DNA of 64,000 nucleotides from Sorex araneus (Eukaryota > Chordata > Mammalia > Eulipotyphla > Soricidae): NCBI RefSeq assembly GCF_027595985.1, contig NC_073313.1, positions 79,259,994 to 79,323,993 on the forward strand, written 5' to 3'. Below the pieces are notes generated by a model that had not been told where the DNA came from, did not search any database, and was given only the letters and a program-made list of their open reading frames with translations. Numbering within the stretch: the stretch's first letter is position 1; every line of letters begins with the position of its first letter. Below are positions 42,516 to 53,459 of this stretch, piece by piece. The translations under genes and the position numbers were made by a program.

Positions 42516-44474
42516 CACAAGTAAAACTTATTACATTTGTTTTTACCACTAGTGGGTTTCTTGAGAGCAGAAATCATTTCTTATGTTACTTTCCTCTATA
42601 TTCCAGGTACCTACTGCAGGGAGGCTGTCAGCCAAAGTTTGCTGAAAAAAGTGAACAATTAATAGAATCAAGTATTTAATCTTTCAGGAAATGTAGAGGT
42701 TTGAATTCTATTTCTGCCATTCCTTTCAATGAGTCGGAAAGTCTAGAGCTCAGCTGGAGAGAGTGCAGTGGAATGAGAGCTAAGTCGTTGGCTCTGTCGT
42801 TCCACAGACCGGTCAACTTTGTCCAGGATGGTAACTGGAGGCCAACTCTGAACTCTGACCAGCCATGTTGAAATGCAATTTTGACCATCTACAGGAGCAC
42901 ATGAGGACACAGAATCATTACCCTAATGGTGTTAAGTCTACCCCTAGAAAACTCTTCTCTTAGTGGTGTCACCACCTGAGTTCCTTTATGGGATAGATGT
43001 TGGTTCTAGAAGATTTGGGGTGGAGAAAGAGAGAAAGCGTTTTCCTTTCCAGAGAACCCCCAGAGGCTACAATCTCCTCAACCAAGAAAGACTAGAATGG
43101 GCCAATAAAGCTTGCTTTCTAGGTGAAGGGTCTGCTTTGTGGAGTTGAGTAGAATATATTTTTGAGTCAGCAGAAGTCCTCCACATTCTGAGTGGAGCAG
43201 TACAATTTTACCGAGGAAGGACTGTAATTACGGGTTAACACAAAAGCAAGTTTAGGAAATGCCTGTCAGGACCAAGATGACATTTTTTTTTTCAAAAATG
43301 ACACTTCTCCGTGGATCATCTTTCTCTCAAGGTAGTTCTGAAGTGACTTTTCCCAATTACCCTAGAGGCAATGAGACTTCATTTTGGAAACATTGGCTGA
43401 GGAAGATGGTGAGTCACACCTCAGATGAATTAATAAAAGTTAAGAAAACGAAAACCAGATGTTTCCTTCATCATTATATAGGCCTCTGTGTGCTTTTTTT
43501 TTTTGCTCATTATACTGTCAATTGCTGATTTCCTTCTCATGAGGCAAGAATCAGTTTTTTTTTTTTAAGTTTGAAGCTGATGACCTCTGTCTCAACAGAT
43601 GTGATTTGGCTTCAACTTTGGACCAAGAATGCAGCTTAGGCCCCAAATGTTTCAGCAAGCAACTGACAAGCATTGTTTGAGGAGAGCGACCAATTTGACT
43701 GAGAGTTCTGCAGTCGTTGCAGGAAGAAGCAGTCACCTTGTCTGCATGCAAACCTCCACCCAACCCTAAGGAGTCTGGCCAGCTCGCCGTGGCTTCCTTT
43801 CCATACCCAGTGTTCATTCCTTGGCCCTTGACCTTCTGGAAAATGCGAAAAATTGCAGTTTAGACAGCCCACAACATATATTTTCATTTTTCTGGCTAGA
43901 CAAGGGAGGATACATCAATATCCAGAGTGACGCACTTTTTAAAACTTTCCTAAAAACACCACCCCTTATTCCCTGAGAACTTCAGAAGCATTCTGGTCAT
44001 TTTTTTTTTTTTGCAAGAAGGGAAAATCATTTAATTTTTCCTTCATCTATGGTACTTTGGTTAAAGCAATTCTTTTTCCCTAGGCACCACCCATAGCAGA
44101 AAACTCCAGATGTTATTAGGTTAGAATTGGACAATGGATTACAAATTCTGTTTTGATTTGTTTTGTTTTCAGAGGATGTGGGGTGGCAGCATTTTTCCCC
44201 CAGGCCTGTATTCTCTTTCTCCTGATATTCTCACCTAGATCCCTGAGTCTCCTTCTACTTCTCTCTTACCTAAGTAATTCAGAGGCTAATTTAGATGTGT
44301 ACTTATCACTGTTAACAACCCTTGTCATAATAGGCATTTGCTGCGACTGCAGTCATTATTCGTCCACCCACCCATTAACCCAACTCAGATTGCTGAGTCA
44401 CTCATTATAAAATCCCCAGTTACTCATTCACATCCCCTTTAAAAATTTATCGAGTTTATATTTTTTAATTTATT
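42516..44474. other. Intergenic, no gene recognised
   Basis: About 2 kb with few recognisable repeats. 42550-42620 recalls an L2/MIR 3' end (TTTCTTGAGAGCAGAAATC). No conserved coding frame seen. This is the longest repeat-poor part of the intergenic region with 34.1-35.3 kb. Confidence 0.4.
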
Positions 44475-44600
44475 TTTTATTTTGGGCCACACCCTGCTAT
44501 GCTCAGAGATAACTTAAGGGAGTATATGCAGTCTCAGGGATGGAAACTGGGTTGGCCTTATGCAAGGCAAATGCCTTAACCCCTGATTAATCCCGGCTTT
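44475..44600 (-). mobile_element. SOR-related SINE, reversed, with deletion
   Basis: TTTTGGGCCACACCCTGC, AGTATATGCAGTCTCAGG, GCAAGGCAAATGCCTTAAC. Confidence 0.7.
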
Positions 44601-45255
44601 CATTCACTACTTTAAGTGTCCAAGTCCTGTAGAGTCTACCCACACCACTCCATTTATCCTGTACCTGCCTCTTCATGGCCATAAACATGGCTCTACTCAA
44701 GGCCACACTCTCACCTGGTGAACTCTTCAGATGATCTCCTACTTCAGTCTTGACTCCCTAGGGAGGGTCCATTATTCATTATTCTATTTTTTTCTCACAG
44801 TGGGATGCTGGGAATCGAACCTGGGTCAGTCGCATGCAAGGCAAATGCCTTACCCACTGTGCTATAGCTCCAGCCCCGCGTTATTCTTACTGTAACAGCA
44901 GAGAGAGTGATATTTCCAGAACCCAAATGTGATTATGTGTCCCATGTACTGCTACTCCTTGGTTATGTACTGGGCATAGTGGTCTGGAAAAATTCATTAT
45001 GCCACTGGCCAAAATAGAAAGGTTTGTTCATTAAAGGTAGGTTCAAATCACAGGAATGGTAGAACCTTTTCAAGACTCATAGTCTTTTCCCAGGGTGTGC
45101 ATTTATTCCCTGGACTTCCTCCATCATGGTTCCATGTTGTTTTCTGCATGCTAGACTTCCCTGCTAGAGTGTGAACTCTGTATCCTGTTGGATTCTGTAT
45201 CCACAGTATCATGCATAGTGTCTGGCACATTCATGACCAAATACTTGTAGCCAAG
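44601..45255 (+). mobile_element. L2 LINE relic with SINE insertion
   Basis: CAGTCTTGACTCCC near 44745, AACAGCAGAGAGAGTGATAT near 44897, ATGTGATTATGTGTCCC, and the typical tail GTGTGAACTCTGTATCC and TAGTGTCTGGCACATTCATG. A SOR SINE fragment interrupts it. Confidence 0.65.
44800..44876 (-). mobile_element. SOR-type SINE fragment (head only), reversed
   Basis: GGGATGCTGGGAATCGAACC to GTGCTATAGCTCCAGCCCC. The 3' body is absent although the head is near consensus. Confidence 0.85.
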
Positions 45256-45269
45256 TCCCTGTCCTCAAA

Positions 45270-45640
45270 GGCAGGGCATTAATTATCTATCTTACCATAA
45301 CAAAAACCACAAAATCAGTAGTTTAGAACAACATTCAGCTGTCATCTTATGGGTTGGAGAGCAGAAGTCCGACACAATTTCACTGGACTCAGGTCAATGC
45401 AGGTCTGTGCTCCCTCTATAGCTTCTAGGGTGGACTCGATTTCCTTACCCTATCTAGCTTCCAGAGGCCACTGTTCTCTTTTATTCCAGGGCAGCAACAT
45501 AGCATCTGTCTACCCCTGCTTATGTCGTCACATATCTTTCTCTGAACACAGCTGGGAAAGGTTCTTTGATTTTTGAAGGCAGCTATCAGGTTGGGCTCAC
45601 CTGGATAATCAGCAACATTAATTCCATAATTCTATAATCT
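45270..45640 (-). mobile_element. MaLR-type LTR relic, reversed
   Basis: TTACCATAACAAAAACCACA, AGTAGTTTAGAACAACATTC, GGTTGGAGAGCAGAAGTCC and GTGCTCCCTCTATAGCTTC are the worn complement of an ERVL-MaLR solo LTR. Non-coding. Confidence 0.6.
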
Positions 45641-45819
45641 CTCTTCTTTTCGTCATGTACACTATATATTCTTGGGTTCTGGGGCTCAGGGTATGGACAT
45701 CTTTAGGGACCATTATTCTTCCCACCATAAGTGACAATAGGTCTGCACTCTGCACATGAGCCCTTTTCACACAATAATAATGCTTTCACCTAAGTGATTG
45801 CAATTGCCTTTAGATAGAG

Positions 45820-45980
45820 AGCTAGAAAGATAGTCCAGGATGTAAGGCACTTGCTTGCATCCTGCTGACCCTTGTCCCAATCCCTGGCACCACATATGGT
45901 CCCCTGAGCCCCAACAGGTGTCATTCCTGAGAATGGAGCCAAGAATAGCCCCTGAGCCCCTGGGTGGGTCCCCCAAATGA
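45820..45980 (+). mobile_element. SOR-related SINE, diverged
   Basis: GAGCTAGAAAGATAGTCCAG, CTGGCACCACATATGGTCCC, GAGAATGGAGCCAAGAATAG. Confidence 0.75.
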
Positions 45981-47099
45981 AAAAGCAGAAAATGTGGTTT
46001 AATTACCTGTCTCCGGAGTGTGGTCTGGGCTTAGCCCATGTCAGGTGCTGAGGGTCTGTTTTCCACAAGTTAATAAGTAAAATATTGGTTGGCTAGAATG
46101 TTTTAATATCAACCTCTTCATTCCCCTTAGAAAATGGACTTTTGATTGTTAAGGTTTCAAGAAAGTGCCAGAAATCCAATCTTATAGCACAACCAGGGGG
46201 CTTAACAGCCATTATCCTGCTGTCTTGCACCACACCACCTTTGAAACAGCCATAAAATCAAGCAACTTCCATTACTGGACAGAAGTCCTCCAGATTTTTC
46301 AGACTGAAAAACAACTCACATGCTTTTTGCCTTATACACAGGGGAACACAGCTGTATAGGAAATTCAAATGAACAAAAGACACAAAAAATCAGGCACTAA
46401 AGCCTTGTGATCCCCAAAGAAACAAAGAATTGAATATGTCTCAAACCATTTTGGGAGGATTAGTATTGAAACACACAGTGAACCACTTCAGTTCCAACAA
46501 ATCTGGAGAAACTAAACCTTGTTTCCAAGAAGCACTCACAGAGCCTTCAACACATTTTTCCATCACTGTGAGAAAATAAAATTTAAAAAAAAACAACTCA
46601 CATAGCTATGCTGCGTCTCTTTAATGAGACTCTGCACCCATCAGACACCACCACGTGAAAAATGAGCAGATTCTGTGTCCAAGCAGGACTCCAAGGGTGG
46701 GTCTCCTGGGCTGTAATCAAAGTACGGCTGCATGGGAAAGTAGAAGGACTTTCCTTTGGCGGCCAGAATTGACCAGAAACTGCCAGATCTCATGGAGTTT
46801 GGGTTCCAACCATGATGGCCCCAGTGAAGCCAGTTCTCAGAGTTCAGTCTTCACCATGACAACCACCTGGGAGTCCTCCAACTTGCTGAACTAGAGATTC
46901 TAAGGAAAAGCAGCCCTGCATAGATGTGTGACCTGCAAAGAGTTGTCCATATTTTATTCATGTAGCACCTCATCAGAGAAACAGTACAGAATATTCTACT
47001 TCACTTTCCAGAGCCTTTAGTATCCCAGGCAGAATGTTTCACTGCCCGTCACCTCATCCAATGCCCCTGACAGGCTTGGCAGCTACCTGGGGCTGGAAT
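45981..47099. other. Intergenic, no gene recognised
   Basis: Unique DNA. 46380-46600 ends in ACTGTGAGAAAATAAAATTT and an A run, so it may be a 5'-truncated retroposon tail. Confidence 0.35.
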
Positions 47100-47265
47100 C
47101 ATAACCCAGTACTACCACAGTGTTGGCACAGGACAGTCACTCAATAAACGTCGACTGAATCAGTGAGCCGTCATCATTTTTACAAAGGAAGAAACATGCT
47201 CAGAGTGGCTCAAGATACTTCCTGCAAGTGCTCAGTGGGAGCACTCCGGTTTTTCCCTTCTCCTA
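47100..47265 (-). mobile_element. MIR/L2-type relic
   Basis: TTTACAAAGGAAGAAACATG and CTCAGAGTGGCTCAAGATAC resemble reversed MIR. TCACTCAATAAACGTCGAC just before resembles a forward tail. Confidence 0.45.
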
Positions 47266-47299
47266 CTCTGACATGCTGGCCTTCCAAATCCCACTCAAG

Positions 47300-47465
47300 G
47301 GCCTGGGAGTAGCTCAAACGGCTAGTGCACATGCTCTGGATGCCAGAGGCCTGAATTCCATCCCTGGTACAACATGATCTATCCACCCACTCCCCGTCTT
47401 AGCACAACCACGAATAGTTCCTGAGCACTGCTTGTTATGATTCCCTCCCCCCATACACATACACA
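47300..47465 (+). mobile_element. Diverged tRNA-head SINE
   Basis: GGGAGTAGCTCAAACGGC, GAATTCCATCCCTGGTAC, AGTTCCTGAGCACTGCTTG. Confidence 0.6.
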
Positions 47466-47889
47466 AACAGGAAGTTTCTATTTCCCAAGTCAACTCAAGA
47501 AAGGGCAGGACTTTATCTGGGTCTCGTACCTGTTACTCTATTCACATGATTGAGGTTTACACGATTTGTGATTAACATCTTGGCATGATTAGGGCTCAGA
47601 ACACCCTAATCGCTCCTATCTGATTCTTCCTGAAAAAAAAAAGGCCAGGAGGACATTGCAGTCCTTTTCAACAAACATTTCTTCTACATCTTCCCTGAAC
47701 TAAACCTTCTCCCCACTCCTGCCCTGTTCTCTGCCTGCCTGGATCCTTGGGTTTAATATCAGTTACCTCCTGGGCAAGGTCTCCCACCAAATCCCCAGGC
47801 CCACTTCTCCATAACTGTATTCTCAACCACATCCTGCATTTGTCATTTATCTCTATCCCTTATTACTGTATGTATGTATTTAGTTATTT
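47466..47889. other. Intergenic with possible L2 trace
   Basis: 47660-47850 (CTTCTACATCTTCCCTGAAC) may be L2. No gene. Confidence 0.35.
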
Positions 47890-48240
47890 AGTTAATTTGG
47901 GTGGCCACACCTGGAAGTGCTCAAAGATTACTTGGACTCTGTGCTCAGGATCACTCCTGGAGGTGCTTAGAAAACTATATGTAGGGGCTGGAGTGATAGT
48001 ACAGCGGGTAGGGTATTTGCCTTGCACACGGCCGACCCGAGTTTGATTCCCAACATCCCATATGGTACCTGAGCACTTCCAGGGGTAATTCCTGAGTGCA
48101 GAGCCAGGAGTGACCCCTATGCATCGCCGGGTGTGACCCAAAAAAGAAAAATAAAACTATATGTAGTGCCAGAGATCAAACTCAGGTTGGAAGTATGTAA
48201 GGCAAGAGCCTTAGTCCCTGTAATATCTCTCCAGTCTCAC
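47890..48240 (-). mobile_element. Old SOR-type SINE, reversed, split by a younger one
   Basis: The left half GGCCACACCTGGAAGTGC to GAGGTGCTTAG and the right half GTGCCAGAGATCAAACTCAG to AATATCTCTCCAGTC form one SINE when 47985-48152 and one TSD copy are removed. Confidence 0.88.
47985..48152 (+). mobile_element. Young SOR-type SINE nested in older SINE
   Basis: GGGCTGGAGTGATAGTACAG to GCCGGGTGTGACCCAAAA. TSD AAAACTATATGTAG at 47971-47984 and 48153-48166. Confidence 0.95.
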
Positions 48241-48899
48241 ATGCATGTATTTATAGTACATCCTCTTAAACTGGAATGGGGGGTGGGAAAAGAGCCAGGG
48301 GCCAGCTAACTTTTCTGGGGAGAGTCAGCTCAAAACTGTAAGATGAGGAGATGTGGACACTGAAACAAAAACCAGAATGATCTCAGGAATAGATATAAGG
48401 ATGCCTAGAGGGCGCCTCTCTAGAGAGAAAGCACCAAGGATTGGAGTGTAGGTTCAGACGTCCCCCAGATGAACTCCTGAGCATTCTGATGTAGCCCTGG
48501 TACCCCCCAGAATTGCTGGGGTAGTCTAAAAAAAGATCAAACCAACCAACCAAGCAAAACATCTAGAACTTCTGGTATCTGGAAGATAGGAAAGGAATGG
48601 GGATATTTAGCCCTGGGTGATGAAAAGAGGAGGGAAGACATACTAATGCTATTTACCAGAAGGTGCATGGTAGGGGGAATGAGAGTTGGCAGACTGGGAT
48701 TCCGGGTACTCCTCATTGTTTGTATTTAAGTGATTGTTGGATATTCACTGTCTTCGTCATCAATATCTAAGTGCTATGAGTGTTGCCATGTATTGACTTG
48801 ATTTCACCTTATACAGCACAGTGCATGGTATGTTTGTCCATTCATTGATTGCATGCTGTGTGCATGGATTTCAATTATAAATCACAAGTTGCCACTCTC
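48241..48899. other. Intergenic with worn SINE and LINE tails
   Basis: 48430-48540 has SINE-body wording (CCAGATGAACTCCTGAGC). 48590-48760 resembles a LINE-type tail. No gene. Confidence 0.35.
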
Positions 48900-49072
48900 C
48901 CTTATTTGATTTTTGCTTTGGGCCATACACAGCGATGCTCTGGAGTTACTCCTGGCTCTATACTCAGAAATTACTCCTGGTAGTGCTTGGTGGACTGTAT
49001 GGGGTACTGGGGATTGAAACTGGGTGGACTGTGTGCAAGGCAAACCCACTACCCACTGTACTATGGCTCTGG
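48900..49072 (-). mobile_element. SOR-type SINE, reversed
   Basis: TTTGCTTTGGGCCATACAC, ATTACTCCTGGTAGTGC, GATTGAAACTGGGTGGAC, GTACTATGGCTCTGGCC. GCCACTC(T/C)CC with following T-rich sequence recurs on both sides, suggesting the TSD. Confidence 0.88.
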
Positions 49073-49088
49073 CCACTCCCCCTATTTT

Positions 49089-49734
49089 ATTTATTTATTT
49101 TTTGAATTAATTTATTTTATTGAATCACCTCATGGAAAGTTACAAAGCTTTCAGGCTTATGTCTCAGTTATACAATGCTCGAACACCCATCCCTTCACCA
49201 GTGCACATATTCCACCACCAAAAGCACCAGTATACCTCCCACCCCCCACCCTTGCCTGAGTAGCTGATAAATTTCACTTCACTTTCTCTTTACCTTGATT
49301 ACATTCCATATTTCAACACAAATCTCACTATTGTTGGAGTTTCTCCCCTCCAAAAACAGCCCTGCTAACAAGGAAGCATTTGATAATCAGTTTTCCATTG
49401 CTGAGAATGAAGACATATGAAGTCGCGTGACTGCAATAACGGCCGCGTGGTTTGGGAGTTCTGTATTTTAGTATTTTAGTAACTAAATCCAGGGAGATTT
49501 ATGTTAGAAATTGCATCATTTCCCTTCCTGGGGCAGCATGGGGCTATGGCTTAGTTCACAGTCTAGAGACAGTTCTACAAGCAGCTGCTGGTACCAAAAG
49601 TAGTCTAGCTGACCTCTGGATCGTGGTGGATCAGCATCAGAGCGACCACACAAACGTGTGGCCACCCGGGTCGCATCTCGGCGGAGAGCACACCAGTATC
49701 GCCCCCGTCCCAAGATCGAGCCCGCGTCCCGCTC
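49089..49734 (-). mobile_element. Composite retroposon, full length (646 bp), with TSD
   Basis: The TSD CTCCCCCTATTTT is perfect at 49076-49088 and 49735-49747. On the minus strand it starts GCGGGACGCGGGCTCGATC, then GCCGAGATGCGACCCGGG, GTGGCCACACGTTTGTGTG, AATCTCCCTGGATTTAG, CACGCGGCCG, AATGGAAAACTGATTATC, GTTGAAATATGGAATGTAAT, a G-rich run, GCACTGGTGAAGGGATGGG and GAGGTGATTCAATAAAATAA. No open frame spans it. This is the best reference copy of the family in the window. Confidence 0.93.
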
Positions 49735-49747
49735 CTCCCCCTATTTT

Positions 49748-49879
49748 TAATACTCACTCACCCCTCCTTCGCATGGTTGACACTTTGCTTACTCGAGGTT
49801 TACGCTCAAATGTCACTTTGCCACCACTACCACCAGGTCCCAGACCCCTTTTCACTTTTCATAGTCTTTCAAAGCTTTC
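49748..49879. other. Intergenic
   Basis: Unique DNA, no gene. Possibly the continuing L2-like sequence TTCGCATGGTTGACACTTTGC is only chance. Confidence 0.3.
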
Positions 49880-50055
49880 ATTACAGTCATTGTTTGTTTT
49901 TTGGCCACATCCAACAGTACTCAGGGTCTGTCTCTGGCTCTGTGTTGAGAGTAACCCTTGGAAGTGCTCAGGGGACTGTATATGGTGCTGGGAATTTGAA
50001 CCAAGATTGGTGGGATGCAAGTCAAACACCTTAAACCCTGTACTATCTCTGGGCT
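49880..50055 (-). mobile_element. SOR-related SINE, reversed, diverged
   Basis: TTTTTTGGCCACATCCAAC, GTGCTCAGGGGACTGTATAT, GTACTATCTCTGGGCTCC. Confidence 0.8.
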
Positions 50056-50059
50056 CCTC

Positions 50060-50235
50060 TTTTTTTGCCTTTGGGGAAATGCCCAGTGATGCTGGAAAGC
50101 CAATACGAGCTCTGTGCTCAGAGATTGCTCTCATGGGGCCTGCAGGACTACGTGATGCGGGCACTGAACCAGGTCTCCTTTACGTACAGCATGTTTGCAT
50201 ATGCTCAGCCTTTTGAGCTATCGCTCCAGGCCCTC
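50060..50235 (-). mobile_element. SOR-related SINE, reversed, diverged
   Basis: GGAAATGCCCAGTGATGC, TGTGCTCAGAGATTGCTCTC, GAGCTATCGCTCCAGGCCC. It sits head to tail with the preceding copy. Confidence 0.8.
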
Positions 50236-51039
50236 ATCAGAGTTTTTATGATTATTGTAATTGCTCTTACGTGCTGATTGATTCCTTTACATATTGCCCA
50301 GTTTTTTTTTTTTTTTTGCAGGCATGGCTCCCCAAAGCCCCATGAGCTAGCTATTAGCATCTGCCATAAGACACACTGCACAGGGAGTTGTGTGCTGCTA
50401 TGTCCATTGTGTGAGGCCCAAAGTCAGCATTCAAATATTTCCCGAATGAAATAACTTTACAGCGAGGAAAGAGGAAGGGCTTAAGTAAGAGCCAGCATTG
50501 TGCAATAAGCAAGTAGGAGAGATTCAGTGTGAACCCAGGTCTGTGTGACCCCAGATCCTGACTTCCTTCTGCTGTCACACCCTGCGGGCAGAGTGACTCT
50601 GAAGAATCACAAACGTTGTCTTAAGAGATCTTCCCCTTGGAGAAAACATTAGAAAGCACAATGTAAAGGCATGTGCTAGTGATGTTGCCTTGCCCGTGAA
50701 CTCTGGGACACAAACACACACCATGAGGCTGAATTTTCCTGCCAGAGGAATTCATGTCCTGCGGCCACAAGTGGGAAGCAAACGGAGGAAAGGCACTGAG
50801 AACGCACGCTCTGCTCTGGCCTATTCATAAGTAGATGGTGGTCATCAGGATGACCTCAATTATCTGGCATCAAGAATGACAGGACAAGGGAATGCGAGGT
50901 ATCAAAGGTGAGATATACCTAGATTACCCTTGACCCATATTGAAAGGAGAATGACCTGGAAGGAAAGAAACTGTGTGGGGGGGAAGTAAGAAGAGGTGGA
51001 TGGGAGGTGACAGGGGCAGAGGGCAGGAACCTTTGGCAC
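50236..51039. other. Intergenic, no gene recognised
   Basis: Unique DNA. No conserved frame. Confidence 0.4.
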
Positions 51040-51290
51040 ACTGGTGGTATCAAGGCATACTGTATGTCTAAGCCACAGAACCAACAACTGGGAAAACAAG
51101 AGATGAAAACTACAATAACCAAACTAAAAATGGTGCCTGGTACAGAATCAGGCTGGGGTGGGTGGGTGGGAGGGACCCTGTGGACATTAGTGGAGGGAAG
51201 TTCATACTGGTGGTGGGATGGGTGTTGGAACACGATATGCCTGAAACTCTATTATGAACATTATAAATCACGGTGCCTTAACAACAACAA
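51040..51290 (+). mobile_element. Old L1-type 3' end
   Basis: GTGGGTGGGAGGGACCC, CATACTGGTGGTGGGATGGG, TGTTGGAACACGATATGCC, AAATCACGGTGCCTTAAC, then (CAA)n. Confidence 0.65.
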
Positions 51291-51304
51291 CAACAAAACC
51301 CTTT

Positions 51305-51470
51305 TAATGGTTTTGGGGCCATACCTAGTTGGCCTCCGGGCTTACTCCTGGCTCTGTGCTCAAGGATCACTCTTGGCAGGCGATGGGGACCATACAGGGT
51401 TGCAGGGATCAAACCCAGGTTGGTCGCATGCAAGTACCCTACCCATTATACTTTCACTCTGGCCACTACA
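51305..51470 (-). mobile_element. SOR-type SINE, reversed, diverged
   Basis: TTTTGGGGCCATACCTAG, CTCAAGGATCACTCTTGGC, GATCAAACCCAGGTTGG, ATTATACTTTCACTCTGGCC. Confidence 0.82.
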
Positions 51471-51526
51471 AATTTTAACATTAAAAAATTCAGAAGCCCC
51501 TTTAAGCCCCCTCTAGATATATTCAG

Positions 51527-51750
51527 CCTGGCAAGCTCCCCGTGGCGTATTCAATATGCCAAAAACTGTAACAATGATGGGTCTCATTTCCCTGACCTTG
51601 AAAGAACCTCCAATGCGGCACCATTGGGAAGGATGAGTAAAGAGAGGCTGCTAAAATCTCAGGGCTAGGACAAATGGAGACATTACTGGACCCACTCAAG
51701 CAAATCAATGAACAACGGGATGACACTGATACAGTGATACAGTTATACTC
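51527..51750 (+). mobile_element. Second SINE family, 5'-truncated long form
   Basis: Begins inside the body (AGCCTGGCAAGCTCCCCGTG, CAATATGCCAAAAACTG). It then carries a ~100 bp module absent from the three other copies (51575-51675; CCCTGACCTTGAAAGAACC, AATGCGGCACCATTGGGAAG, AGAGAGGCTGCTAAAATC), then rejoins at AATGGAGACATTACTGG and ends GATGACACTGATACAGTG. Confidence 0.85.
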
Positions 51751-51932
51751 AGGATGTTGTGGCTATCAGTAGCCACTGGAGTTGGTAGAGCAGTGAACAT
51801 CCTAGATTCTAAGTATAGCCTGTCACTTACTACCTGTGACAACTTCTCTGTGTAATACTTTTCTTACCTGTGAAATAATATACCTTCCCAGTACGACTAA
51901 GTGAAAATGCAAGCCAAAAGAATGCCTCAGGG

Positions 51933-52098
51933 GGCTGGAGCAATAGCACAGTGGGTAGGGCATTTGTCTTGCACATGGCCCACCCGGGTTCAATCCCCAG
52001 CATCCCATATGGTCACCCGAGTACCGCCAGGAGTAATTCCTGAGTTCATGAGCCAGGAGTAACCCCTGATCATCGCTGGGTGTGACCCCCCCCAAAAT
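51933..52098 (+). mobile_element. SOR-type SINE, young, with TSD
   Basis: GGCTGGAGCAATAGCACAGT to GCTGGGTGTGACCCCCCC. ATGCCTCAGGG duplicated at 51922-51932 and 52099-52109. Confidence 0.94.
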
Positions 52099-52109
52099 AT
52101 GCCTCAGGG

Positions 52110-52245
52110 CCCAGAGAGATTGTACAGAGGGAAAGGCACTTGCCTTGCATCCCTTCAAACCTGGTTCAGTCCCCTGAGTACCACCAGGGTCACCTCGAGC
52201 ACAAAGCAGGAACAGGTGTGCCCCCACCCCAAAAAGGAAGAACAA
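52110..52245 (+). mobile_element. SOR-related SINE, older, adjacent
   Basis: CCAGAGAGATTGTACAGAGG, CTTGCCTTGCATCCC, CCCCTGAGTACCACCAGG, ending CCCCAAAAAGG. The younger SINE inserted at its 5' edge. Confidence 0.78.
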
Positions 52246-52865
52246 AAAAATAATACTTTAGATGCATATTACCTGTACCTGGAAATAGGCTCGGAAAATG
52301 TGAACTATTGCTATTGTTTTCTTTCTTAATTGAAATAACATTGCATTATGTCATGTAAGTTTCAGGCATGCACCAGTGAAAATCAACACGTCTACACTGT
52401 TTATAATGAGTTTCAAACCTCACCTCTCTCCTTACATTATCTGTGTAGGGTATTTCCTAATAAGAAGAGAAGTGAAAACCCATTTCACCTCCTTACACTC
52501 CTGCATTGAGTCAGGTTCACAAATGTACTCACTGGACTATAATGTAGGGGTGTGTCTCAAGTGGCACTTTGCATGCGTTAGGCCACGGCTCAATCCCTGC
52601 AAATGCCTGCCTGCCATCCCTGCCAGGGGCTATGGTCCTTGTAGCCCCTAGCACCAAGGAGAATGGTTCCCTCAAGCACTGAAAAAAGAAAATTGAGGGT
52701 TTTGTGGTGCATCTACAATCACCGTGGCTCTCACTGGATCACGGACAAAAATGCGGGAGTGGCCAACCATGAAATACAACGTGACGGTGCCACTATTAGA
52801 CTAGACAAAGCTGCTCTCAACCAAGTTACTTACACAACTTTTCAGATGCGAAAGACAAAGCTTGT
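52246..52865. other. Intergenic with worn SINE relic
   Basis: 52555-52690 carries SINE-like TTTGCATGCGTTAGGCC and GGCTCAATCCCTGC. No gene. Confidence 0.35.
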
Positions 52866-53010
52866 TTTGGGGGGGCACACCTGGAGGTGCGGAGGGCTTA
52901 CTTTTGGCTCCGTGATCAAGAGTCACTTCTGGTGGTGTTTTGGGGAATTGAACTGGGGTCAGCCACACGGCAGGCAAGTGTACTACCCCTGTACTATCTC
53001 TCTGGCCCCA
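52866..53010 (-). mobile_element. SOR-related SINE, reversed, diverged
   Basis: GGGGCACACCTGGAGGTGC, AGTCACTTCTGGTGGTG, GTACTATCTCTCTGGCCCC. It lies just beyond the SLC9A6 3' end. Confidence 0.78.
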
Positions 53011-53453
53011 GAAAGGTCTATCTTTAGCTTAGAGACAGGACTGTATCTGTGATCATGCTCTCAACCAAACCTGGACTTTGCCTGTCTACCTAAATGAATA
53101 CAGAACTTACTACATGCCCATATAATGGAAGTAACATTTTCATGACACTGCCTATTACTGAGTTAACAGCCTACCAATCAATGTAACAGAATGTCATGGC
53201 TTTGAACAGCATTTCTTAAATGGCCCAATTAGGACCATAAGTAAATATATCCAGCCTTATATACAAGCACCAGAAATTTGCCACCCCGTAAGTTAAGTTT
53301 TGTTAGGTTTCTCTGTTTCTTTTTAAACATCAGTTTCCCCTCTCCCAGTAGGCATATAGGTAGAAAAATAAATGAAGTCAGCACTCTTTACTTCTCACTA
53401 GAATAAACTCTGACTCAAAGACAGTGAGTGGTTATATGCAAGGCTATAATTTT

Positions 53454-53459
53454 TTTAAT
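53454..53459 (-). promoter_or_regulatory. SLC9A6: Candidate poly(A) signal ATTAAA of SLC9A6
   Basis: TTTAAT on the plus strand reads ATTAAA in the transcript. I found no AATAAA on the minus strand between here and the stop codon. ATTAAA is the commonest natural variant of the signal. Confidence 0.55.

Noticed and set aside
49452-50216. 254-codon plus-strand open frame
   Set aside because: It crosses the composite retroposon end, unique DNA and two reversed SINEs. No protein family is recognisable.
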